Assembly (NCBI GenBank): GCA_017562135.1
Contig: QEYB01001046.1
Location: forward strand, 5,084,001 to 5,148,000
DNA from: Dipylidium caninum
Taxonomy: Eukaryota > Platyhelminthes > Cestoda > Cyclophyllidea > Dipylidiidae
Direction of reading: 5' to 3'
DNA: 64,000 nt
Under the pieces are notes generated by a model. It saw nothing but the letters and a program-made list of their open reading frames with translations. It made no database searches and was not told the origin of the DNA. A program made the position numbers and the translations under genes. Below are positions 26,500 through 37,100 of this stretch, in pieces; position 1 is the stretch's first letter, and every line of letters starts with the position of its first letter.

Positions 26500-27312
26500 A
26501 TGTGGCCGTCCGTCCCGTTGACGTCGGTGAGACCCACATCACTGCAGATCGTCAGAGCACAACACGCGAGAGGAAAATTGAAAAAACTCGGCTCTATCAG
26601 GGAACCCGATCTTCGGGACCCTCCCCACCAGATTGACACCAGCTTAAGCAAATCCACTTGGCGCAACGCATCACCAGCGCCCGCGACGCGCATTTGAAGC
26701 CCAACGCGGAACAGCGTTACCCGGAAGAGGTCGTATCTGATGCAAAATGGACCAGCCTGGACGACACCAAAGGCAGAGATTCGCCAAAAAGGGTCGTGCT
26801 GCCAGTCTGGCGGGGCTGGATACCAATTCCACACTTTGCACTCTTGCCACACCACCAGACGGTCAATTCAAACGGGTACGTTCAACGAGTCGCCAAACTG
26901 AGCAATGCAATGCAAGCGATGCGATGCGATGCGAAGTGGCCAGAAGTGGCAACTCGTGGGGTGTTGTCTTTCCCACCATGCCAATGCGAAGCCGCGCACA
27001 TCTTTGGTCGCTCGGGAGAAATGTCTGGGTCTGCGTATGCAATGCGTCGACACATCCGTCGCGCAGCCCTGCCCTTGCGCCTTCAGACTACCATTTATTC
27101 GGTCGTTCCATGCAGAACTCCCTAAATCGCAACATTTTCCACGACGCCGATGATGTCAAATCGCACTCAATTCAGTGTTCCGATGGCAAAGATCAAAAAC
27201 CTTATGAACGTGGAACTACGACACTGCCTGAACGACGGCACAAGTCATCGACAAAAAGGGGCAGCACCCGGTTGAATCAAGTTTTATCTTCGAGTAAAAA
27301 TTTTGAATTTTA
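26500..27312 (+). mobile_element. decayed mariner transposase copy
   Basis: Three reading frames must be combined to follow a mariner-family transposase, so the copy is broken by several indels. In order I see the linker block (GKLKKLGSIREPDL), the strand block (SPKRVVLPVWRGWIPIPHFA, then LLPHHQTVNSNGYVQR), a scrambled region where the middle DNARPH motif should be (NAKPRTSLVAREKCLGL survives in one frame), and the C-terminal block APSDYHLFGRSMQNSLN followed by ERGTTTLPERR. The third catalytic Asp of the usual SPDLAPSD is Ala here (SPALAPSD), and the second is lost, so it cannot be active. A GCGAT microsatellite at 26917-26934 lies inside one of the broken stretches. I could not identify both terminal inverted repeats. 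Confidence 0.9.
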
Positions 27313-27319
27313 ATTCCGA

Positions 27320-29080
27320 CTCAAAACCCGCAGTCACTCAGTTGCTAACTCAACAAATTCATCGAGATGAAAGCTATTTCTCGTTAGGTACCAAGAATGT
27401 AGGTTAGTCTTTTTTAAATATTAATTCCGGTGGCGTTGATCGGAAGGCTGCACTGGTGAAAGGATACCCACTTCTAGTCAATAGTTCAAATGGTAGGAAG
27501 GAGATTATTAATACTGCCTCTTGACAGATTAAAATCAAAGTCTTGCCTCACTTCATCTCTCAGAGGCCCCTCTATCCCATGAACTAGACAAAATGACATG
27601 ATGGCAAAGGGGGAGATGAAACAGAGCCGTAAATGGCATTCAGATTGAGATAACCGATGGTGAAAAACGCGCAACAGGTTATTCTTTTATTACTCTGACC
27701 AATTGCAGTAGCTGCCACCTGGTTCGTTTATCTCCATGGCGCTTTTTTTGACGTATAACAATTTAGATCTTACAGTTTTTCTTTAAAATACATTATCAGT
27801 GATTATCACCAATCGGCTAAGTTAAATTGCACGCTTCTCCACTACTTTGTACTTAAGCAGTGCCGAGGCAGAATGAATTTTTCTCATAAAAGGGATATTG
27901 GTAGATAAATCGAGAAATCGCGAGTTAATTAAGAGTTAAGAGAGAACCGAGTGCTCTTCTCGTGGATTTATATTGACGGGTTTGGGGTTGAATAATAAGA
28001 TATTTCAGCCTACAGGCTTCAACTGAAATACAAAGACAAGAAACTTATTGGGTTTAGACTTACTTTAGATTGTGATAACTGATATTCAAGTAAAAGAAAG
28101 CATGTCAGTAATAGACAGAGAAGCAGAATCCATAGACGAGACCATGGCATCTTTACGCTGAGTTGTGATTCAACATGTAAAAGATATCGGAGACGAACGC
28201 ATAGAAAAGATTCTCATGAAGTTGTGAGACACGTCAGTAAATGAAGATTAAGCGATACTTATTACTAAAATATGATAAAGAAGGATAAGATGATATATTT
28301 TTATGGCTTTTGAGCCACTAAATGGATCAAAAAAGAAGCCGTAATTGATTAATTAATTAGAAGACACTGCCGAAAATAGTATTCAATACAGCTTCACACT
28401 TTGCTAAACCGATTAGCTTGACAAACTGTTACCTTCCTTTAACATGTTCCAATCATATAATTCATTTGGATCAGAGGTTTGCTATTGCTCTTAGATCAGG
28501 CGTTAGCTAACAGTTTGGAATTCAAGCCATTTTAAGTTGCTCCGCCAATTTTAAATTTAACTAATAGATGTCATACACATCACCAGAGGCTAAGAGTTGA
28601 GGGAATCCTAGAGAAAACATTAGTGTTTTGGGTGTAAGCGACAAAACGGGAAGACAGAGTTGAAAACATCACGCTGCTGCCCTAATGTAGTTGCTGCACG
28701 CTGTTTTTATATGATAAGAAAATGGCGCAAGGTAAAAGAAATCATGAGAAAGTTAGACTATTTTACAGATTTTAAGTAAGTCACTTTAGTAGTACGTCAG
28801 GCGTAACTCTCAAGTAAAAAATTAAAAGCGTTGGCATTTGATAGTATCAACCATATTAAGAAGTGGAAGAGGAATACGTATATGTGGGCGATGACTATAT
28901 TGAGTAATAAGTTTATAATATCCAACATAAAAAAATAGAACGAACCCTAATCTGGCGGCAACAATCGAGCGCAATGAGAGTTAGGTGTCACTGACGGAGT
29001 CGGATGATTTTGTTTGTTCTCTTCGGATGTTCTCATATTTCAAAATCAGCTGTTTCTCGCGGCCTCCTGTCTTTCCTTTA
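27320..29080. other. AT-rich gene-free region upstream of ELL
   Basis: Base composition turns AT-rich right after the mariner remnant and stays so. No ORF with coding character, no RNA gene and no obvious repeat is visible. It ends at the splice acceptor before the ELL start codon, so it should contain the ELL promoter, but I cannot point to a defined element. Confidence 0.6.
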
Positions 29081-29081
29081 G
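29080..29081 (+). other. 3' splice site 3 nt before ELL ATG
   Basis: The tract CCTCCTGTCTTTCCTTTAG ends only three bases (AAT) before the start codon of ELL. A spliced leader added in trans here would leave almost no native 5' untranslated region, a pattern typical of trans-spliced flatworm genes. A short upstream exon joined in cis is the alternative. Confidence 0.65.
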
Positions 29082-29084
29082 AAT

Positions 29085-32000
29085 ATGTCTATAAAAGCTC
29101 CGTTTGATGGCACCTACAAGCTGTGTAAGGAGAAACGCGACGATATTGAGATATTCTCTGTGAAACTGACTGATTCGGCACTGAGAACCCTAAAAACTAT
29201 TTCCCACAAACAGGTATTATTATTTGCTAACGCGTATTGCTTATTCTTCAGCTAAATCCCATCAAACTTTCAGTGAATGGAAATCGTGGAGTAAGTTTGC
29301 CGCTTAGAAGGCTATTTCGTGTTTAGACACTATCTATTCCGGGAAAGCAAACCAGTGTTTCATATGATCTTAGCATTTCTCCACTTTACCAGACTTCCGA
29401 CGGAACCATTGATGTGATCCAGTTCTTAGGGTAAGCATCTCTTTTTGCCATAAGGATTAAAATTATTTAGGTCGCATGCTCTTAACTTAGGGAAGGCGCT
29501 TTCAAAATTGACAGTTCAGGCGAATGCTGATAGCTTTTCTGCCGCGAAACTACGAATGGCTGAAGCTGAAGACCATAGAAAGCCATACTCCAAACCTGCT
29601 GTCATAGCTAACACAAAGAGTTCTTGCGTGCGAGAAGAAAACTTGAATCCACGTTCTTTTCCTACTCCACCTGGCTCCCGCAATCCCGATACGACGATCT
29701 CCCCGTCATCTGTCACCCGAAGCTGTAGTCCGAGTGTAGCCATTACGTACAAAAGTCCTTCTGTCGGCAATGTTGAAGTTGGAGCTCGTTCGCTACAGTA
29801 TCCACTTATCTAATATCAATGTCTTCGACTGAGATATCGATTCTTTAAGTTTTTTTTTTACAGGGATCGCATCATCCATTTACTTGCTGTTCACTCGTAT
29901 CGACGGTCCGATTTGTTGTTGAGGTTAAAACGGGACGGGCTGACTGAGGAGCAAAAGGATAAGGTTGATAGCATCCTGTTCAAAGTAGGCCGACTTGGTA
30001 GACAGCGTGAATACCACCTTTCTCCAACATTTGTCAATTTGCTTACCTCTAGTTGGCCCGGCTATTCTCCAACAGAAAGATCACTCGTCGCGTCTCTTAA
30101 GGTAATTTTCTGGCATCAGCGACAGGATTTCGTTTGTATAATGGTGACTCGGTTGCAAAATATTCTAATTTTTCTGCACTATGTTGGAAATTTATGGGTT
30201 CATGTGATGATTTTATGTGGTTCTTTTTGTGAGTAAATTTAAATAGCTTTGATAAAAAAGGCTATTTTTTCACACCTTGCCATACGGTTTGACCAAAATC
30301 GTTCACATTTGTTAGGTATACTAGGCTCGGCAATATTTTGAGTACGTCACTGTCTGAATAGATTTATTTTCACATCTTTGAATACGGGATAGCTTTTAAT
30401 TTTAATTGACAAAATTTGGTATTATTTCTTATTGTTTTGCACCCTTGAACCTTCCACTCATTGTTACGAGCTATGAGCGAAACTTTTGATCTCTTCGACC
30501 CGATACACTTATCGATTTGTGGTTACAAACTGTCATTTATGGACAACGTAATTCCTTGCCAACTTTTAGGCTACATTACTGATGTTCCGCTTTATTATAT
30601 TTTTGACAAAATTGCGGAATAGAATTTAGTCCGTACTTGGGAATTTGTGGCAGAAGAGAAATATTGCCAATTGGTAGCGAATAGAATAACGAATCCGCTA
30701 TGACTATAGGCTAGGCTGCCAACGAGTTCTCCTAATAGCCTGGTAAACCGTGTCTCCGCGGAAGGTGGTTTAGCCTCCCGTATAACGCCGAATAGCCGAC
30801 AAGCTTCGCCTCTGATAACGGCGGCACCAGCCGTAGCGACGGTGGCCTCACCGGATGACTTTGGTCGGAAGCCGACGTGTGCTAGCGCCCCCTCAGCCCC
30901 GCATGCATTAAGCAAAAAAATCGCGGCGCTGGACCTCTTGGCTTCTGGTCTCTCCTTGATCAACGTTGCCGCCCGCCATGGAATCCCTGCAACACTATTG
31001 GAAAACTGGAAGAGCAACGAGTCCACTTTGCGGCTTGTTAGTGCTGCTTTTCCTAATTACATGGTAGATTAATAAAATTTCATACCTGTTAAAACTAATT
31101 TTAAACTGGCATCACAGGTGTTAGTTATATCGACCTAAATGTAGTAAATCATGTTCTGCCCTGTGTATTTTTACGTCTTCTTAACTGTGTCATTCACTTA
31201 TATAAATTACCAGCTCGTGATAAATTTGCACGCATTTCCTGACCCAATTAATTGTGCGAGTATCCTTAAGTCAATGCTATTTACTGGAAATCCCAAACCT
31301 ATTTTTTGGCCCAAATTAAGGTTTGCGTGATCACCCAATCTATCACCAGCTGAATAATGAGACCTCAAGTTTATACACTCAGCCGAAATACATGTATATA
31401 CACTTTTTTCTTCATAATTGGTTTTAAAATTAACCTAAAATTAATTGGGTGATTGAGTTTTAGCATACTTTGATAAAACATTGTCGCACTTCCAACTTTA
31501 TTCAGAGATATTCTCAACGCCGTGGCTCCACAGTGCCCCAGCCAACCGATGCACCACTTTCCTCGACCCAAGACGTATCTAAAAATTTCATGTATTCCGG
31601 TGGGAGTGTTAACAACAGTACCAACTCTAAACCCAGTGCTCCAAAGCGCGCACGACTCTCCTCCAATGAAAGTGGTATCCATTCGTGCGGCTCCAATTCA
31701 TCTATCTCAGGGAACTGTCCATCCCAAAGTGTGTCTTCTTTCACTGCTAATCGTGCCGGCACGAATAATCCTGCCACCGCTCTCCCCCCTCCGTGCACAT
31801 TAAGCTCTTTCAAGAACCCTTCACCCTTTAGCCTGGGGAGACGTTCCCCATCGCGCTGTAAAAGGCCTTTCGGCGCAGTTTGTGACAATAACAGTAGCGA
31901 TGCTGCTCCTGGTATTATTGCGGTTGGTACTGATGATCAGTCGAGGCAAGGTAGTGCCGTTTCACGCTCCATTGACGAACCTTCTTCTGGAGCCCCACAG

Positions 32001-34112
32001 CGTCCTACGCACCTTCGAGGCAGTGAAACTAGTAGTTGTGGCGACAGCACCAGTCCTCCTGGGGAGCCAACTCCCCTGCCACAGTTCTACACCAGTGGAC
32101 CAGTGGTCAACTCTAAATTAGGTAAACTTCACTTTTCTCTAATTGATTTGTTTATCGTTGCGGTTAATTTTTTCTATTTGAAGTCTTGCGTTAACATAAA
32201 AAGAGCACTTTAATAGAAACGTGAGGTTACCTTATTGCTCACTGGTAAATATTCTTCCATAGGTCCTATTACTCATTCATCGGGAAAATGTTCCTGTTCA
32301 CTTTGCTCAATATAAGCAGATAAATTTAGGTCTTATGAGTGTACTGTTCTCATGTCTAAACTGATCATTTTTGTTCTTGATTGTGGTACCGATTATTGCA
32401 ACCAGTTTCTCCTTTGTCATCGGTCCCTAAACGCCATTGATGATGCTCGCGTTTATATCCCGCTTGGTGTCAATTGTTTTTTTGGCGCACTTCTAATACC
32501 TCGCAAGTAGTCTTCCTCACCGTAACTATAATCTCATTTCTTTGTTCACTGAGGCCTCTGCATCCACGACTCGATTTGCAACTAGCACGGGACTCTGTTC
32601 TGGTTTGTAATGCATGTTGTTCAAGTCAACTGACTCGTATACGAGTACACCTCATAGGGTATGACGTGGTAAATATCAAGCGATGGCGCTAAAAAATTAT
32701 ACCTGATTTATAGCCTCAGCTTCTAACAGGAAGCTTCATTTCACCGACTACCAGTTTATACGTGTTTTAATGACCACTGGTGTTTGAAAAAACTGCCGGC
32801 TTTTAATGTTGCCTTGGTTATTTTGGTATAGGTGCACGCTAGTGTGCACACTAATGTTTATCCACATCCGTCGAGCATGGACCTTATGCGCACACCTACT
32901 CGTGCTTCATTATACTGAAACAGTAACCTCATCCACGCCTTTTCCTCCGCATGTTTTTCGCGCCCTGTCATTGCTTACCTCAGCCGCCTCATTCTCTTCA
33001 TATGGTCATGTGGCTTCTTTACTACCCACATGTACATGTTTTAAATTAAGAATAGACTTTCTGCCTTTGTTTTTCATCACGATTGTATCGCTTATATACA
33101 ATCGTTTAAGTCGTGTAAAGCCTGTTTGTCACCGTTTGAGCATTGATATTTAAGTGGAAAATCCTGTTGTGAATCCCAGTGGTTCTGCTCCTTGCTTACG
33201 TGTTTGTTGGTTCGGTCATGATCTTGTAGGGGTCATTGTGTACTTTAAAATGGAATTCAAGAAAGTTCCTGTTAAACCACAACTTTGTTCGCACATTTTC
33301 TTGCACAGAATTTATGTCTTTTGTCATCGCTCAGACAAGTGGGCACTTTTAAGTAAAGCCGGCTTTTGTTATATACTTTTTTCCTATTATTCACGGTAAT
33401 GATTGTGCTGGGCACGTGCTTTATTCGAACTGCTTGAAAGTTTTTATTGAAACCGGCCTATCAACTAAGGAGATGTAATGAGTGGCGATCGTTCTTGCTT
33501 ACGCTCGATACCGCTACTCTGTCTTGGTAGGCAAGGGAGAACCGCTCTACCCAGGCAACGAGGATAAAGCCTCTAATCTCTCGGAGGAAGACTATCTCTA
33601 TCAAAGCATTTCTTCCCAAAACGCTGAAATTGAGAGGTGATGTTAGACCATTTGTGTCTTCTTTAATGATTCTTGCAATGTATCTTTCTAACCTTTCCTG
33701 TCATTTTAGACTTTATCCCGCGATCTCCAACGCTCGCCAAGCAGCGGCCTACCGCGAAGCTTTTGAGTCGTTATACCCCAAATACCTGCGCCTTTATGAG
33801 CACTTTCGTGATGCCTGGGACAAGGTCACAGATCTCAAGGAGCGCATATTGGCCCTTGCCGGTGGTCCACACGTAGAGCAGATGACCCGTCTGGCGACGG
33901 AATTGGATGAGTTTTTGAATCGCATGCGAAAACCGGAGAGACGTGAGGATGAAGTACGTCTCCTGGTAATGACTTTCAAGCTGCAGCATTTGAAACAGCG
34001 TTTGGCCGCATTTGCGTCTCAGGAAGGTGCTGCTTCTGCTGGAGGCTCTGCTGCTCAGCTTCGACAGACCCAAAGTCGTAGCGGGCTTCTTCGGGCTGGT
34101 GCGTCTGACTGA
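29085..34112 (+). CDS. ELL: ELL-family RNA polymerase II elongation factor
   Basis: Nuclear factor that raises the elongation rate of RNA polymerase II and, in animals, works in super and little elongation complexes. Exons: 29085-29213, 29252-29290, 29327-29430, 29471-29797, 29864-30101, 30710-31036, 31506-32121, 33531-33636, 33710-34112. They join exactly in frame to 762 aa. Residues 1-280 form the conserved N-terminal region, with VKLTDSALRTLK near residue 26 and the block DRIIHLLAVHSYRRSDLLLR then LKRDGLTEEQKDK and WPGYSPTE around 200-275, all hallmark ELL sequence. The middle is Ser/Pro-rich with a basic PKRARL motif. Residues ~629-735 are the occludin-homology domain (LYPAISNARQAAAYREAF, LYPKYLRLYEHF). 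The length matches vertebrate ELL once the extra exon at 30710 is allowed for. The start agrees with the family N-terminus. Low GC in the introns makes exon borders easy to see. Confidence 0.95.
29214..29470 (+). other. three micro-introns (38, 36 and 40 nt) in ELL
   Basis: The first three ELL introns span 29214-29251, 29291-29326 and 29431-29470. Each has a GT(A)AG-type donor and a CAG or TAG acceptor, and the reading frame demands all three. Later introns of the gene are 66 nt to about 1.4 kb. Short 5' introns with longer 3' introns are a known trait of parasitic flatworm genes, and this supports the taxonomic call. Confidence 0.9.
30710..31036 (+). other. ELL exon 6 encoding a psq/CENP-B-like helix-turn-helix (predicted)
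   Basis: A 109-codon block, GC-rich against AT-rich flanks, enters and leaves in phase 0, so it can be included or skipped without breaking ELL. It follows ACTATAG and ends at CGGCTT|GTTAGT; a second donor at 31063 (ATG|GTAGAT) also keeps frame. Its C-terminal third reads KKIAALDLLASGLSLIN then VAARHGIPATLLENWK. This fits the helix-turn-helix of the pipsqueak and CENP-B/pogo N-terminal type (K..AL..L.SG.S...VA...GIP..TL..W). The upstream part is Ser/Ala/Pro-rich. No such domain is known to me in ELL. It could be an exonised transposase piece, or a transposon remnant in an intron; the acceptor has a poor pyrimidine tract. Confidence 0.5.
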
Positions 34113-37100
34113 AGGTCGTAATCGGCGCCGTCACAAATTAATGTCCCAAAACACATGCCCCCCTCAAGCTTGTTTTGAACCTGCATTTCCGCCTTGGTTC
34201 CATGTCTTTTCTCTCTTGTCCTCCACTCCCTCTTCGTTGGCAATTCCAGGTCTCCAGACAATCTTGTACAGTCTCGCCAAAAGTTAAGTGCATCTTTTTT
34301 CTGATTGCGCTGAAAACGCACAATTCCGGTCAGAGGTATTGGATAGGCTTACATTCTTCTCTCCTCCCATTCCTTAGTTTGAGATTGTCTTTGTCTATGT
34401 TGCTTTGACAATTCATCATCATCATCGAAAGTGTCTCGTGATATTGGCGCATTGAACATGTGCACGCATTCCTTTCAGACATCAAACTAACTCCTTATTT
34501 TTTGTCGCGGCAAATTCCCTTTCCCTCAAATATTCTCTTTCTTACCATTAAAATCATGAATGAACTCTAAATTGCTATCAATCGACATTCCAAAGGTGTG
34601 CATGTGTGTGTTCGCGTTCGAATGTGCGCGTGCCTTCGATTCTGACGGTCAGGGTGGTTTTTGTATGCCTACCACCGCGCACTTTCCTTAATCTTACTAC
34701 CGATTCTACATACTTATCTCGCTCTCCTGTCTCCTCTGCCATTCGCCATATCGTCTTTCGGCGCACCCTCGCGAAGCGAGAGCCCTTATGCATTAGTAGC
34801 GCTGCCTCAATAGTTCAAGCAAGAATCTCATTTGAAAATTCCTTCTCTAATTACTCTTTACTCTTTACCCTTGGTAACTTGCAAAAGCTGTGACAACCTT
34901 GGTGTCAAATTGGCCTGTCGGCGGAGCACTCCAATGCTATTTCATTCTCGTCTTCGCTACTGCTAATTTCCCTTTATCCCTGTCCTTCAAGCCCTTCGTT
35001 CCCCGCTTCCGCCACCGTCCCCGCTCACAGACATTGTCCTCGTAGTTACTTTGTCCCGAAGTGTATTTTGCTGTGATGGGCACACACACACGCATCCGCC
35101 ATATTACTCACATGAGTTATTCCTCCATTCTGTCCGCCCTACGGTATCAGTTTGGCCTGCGCCCCAGCTTCCCCCTTCCGCCACTTGCCATCCAGTTAGG
35201 GAGTCTGTGTGCTATAAAGTGTTATACTGAGTCGGTAGCGTTGAAGTCATGCCTCCTTCCTTATCTGCGGGTTAATGGATGGATTATCTGAGGGATTTTT
35301 CAAGAATCTAAACCCGTCGAGTCTGGACTTTATCGAAGCATTACAATTTAAAGTACATTTGTGGAGACGTTAGCTGCCTATCTTTGACGTGACGACGAGG
35401 AAGGCACAATCACGGGGATGGTTTTGTTAAAAATATCTCTTATTTTGGGAAGTGTGCTAGTTCCACAACCTAACTGCCCACCATGTGGGCGCGACATTTC
35501 CCCTGGGAGACCGAATTGAGAGGAGCGTTTGTTGGGCGGCGCCGCGCATTTTCCGACGTCTGCTTCTCTGGCGTGGGAGGTGGTCCCCCCCCGTTGGGTC
35601 ATTTGCCTCCTCACTGGCATGGAGGGGCTGTTGTCTGCAAGTAAATGCTCACTTTGTGGTGCTGCCACATGTAATTAGTGGAAGAGGTGCGCCTGCGAGA
35701 AACGCAACACATGTCGAGAGGACTGCGGTGAGGCTGCTGTCGGAGGAAAAAAAGTGTTGCACGGACCGTGATTCTCTATTTGGTCTGGATTATGGCATTA
35801 AGGGTTGAGGGCTACAGGTTGTGTTGGAAGTGGTCCACTTGCACCTTGCCCACATGGCCGTTATTTATTTCCTAGGGCAAGTGTTTGCAGTTGTCGGTTG
35901 GAGGAATGTCGCCTCCACTCTGGCACGGTCCTGACTCCGCCACGACGCGCTACCTCGAATAGTCGCAGCAAACTAAGTGACTGCTGATATTCTCCTTGAT
36001 GTGCAAAATGCACGAGGGATGTTTGTTAAAAACGAGGAGTCACGGACTGTTTCCACCCAAGTGCCTGACGCAAATTCGTAGTCACATGCCTGTAAGGCGT
36101 GTGACTTGAAATAGTTATGGCTTTTGTTGCAGCCTCACCAGGGAAGACGCTGTTGCACTGTCGTACTCGCCATTTTCGGGGAACCCGATGACCCCGCGCC
36201 GCCTGGTGATGTTGATTTCCTTCCACACTCGCATGTGTAGCCGCTTTTCAGCCGGGTGAATTCGAGGTGTCGTGATGTCACGAAGCGGCGATCAAACTCC
36301 CCACTTGTGGTTAGGTATATAACCAGATTAGGTCTGAAGCGTGGTTTTCCCTTTCTCACGAGCTACACTCGGGTATCTCCTAATGGCGTGGCTTACTCTA
36401 GTGAAATTGACTTAATTAACTTTTCGCAGTGGAAACCTCGCGATACGTCGGAGCGGCAGTTCCCCATGACGGTGGGCTGAAGTCGGAGTCGGTGCCCCTT
36501 TCTGGGGGCAACCTTTTTAACTTAAGGGGAAATATATCACTTGGACGGAGAATTTCCCAACAACTGAACTGAAAAGAAATGTTCTTATTGCTTACCTTTA
36601 GTTGTGTCCACATGCCTACTGTGGAAAGGGTGTGCGTTTCCCGGCTTGGCTCCTCGAGGCGCCACCGTCCACCGCCCGGCCGTGAGTGGTGCTGTTCCGG
36701 TCGGAGAGGAGATGTGGATTTCTCTGACAGGGCGACGCGAAGCCTGCTTCGGGTGGTTGTTTGGCATCCAGCCGCACGTCCACATGGCCGTGTGACAGCG
36801 CAACGCAAAAACACCTCAGTTGTCCAGTCGCGACGCGGGCGAGGAGCGGTTAGTGCTTGAAACATTCGGCCCACGAGGTGCTGCCACCGCGGTGACACGC
36901 CCTAATCTTATTAATCCATGTGTCAGAGCACACAGCTGCATACTCGGGTTAATTCATCATTGTTGGAGGAGCGCAACGGCCTCCACAGCCGTGCCGGGTG
37001 ACGCGAAGCCATCCTCTCGTCACGCGCTATGCCGCGCAGTGTGCTGCCACTGCGTGTCAAAGGCTGGTACGTGACCGCCTCCTAAATTGGCAGTTTCGCG

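Noticed and set aside
26292..26855. 187-codon minus-strand ORF
   Set aside because: It runs antisense to the decayed mariner transposase, whose plus-strand motifs are clear.
30595..31026. 143-codon minus-strand ORF
   Set aside because: Antisense shadow of the GC-rich ELL exon 6, which fits the plus-strand phases.
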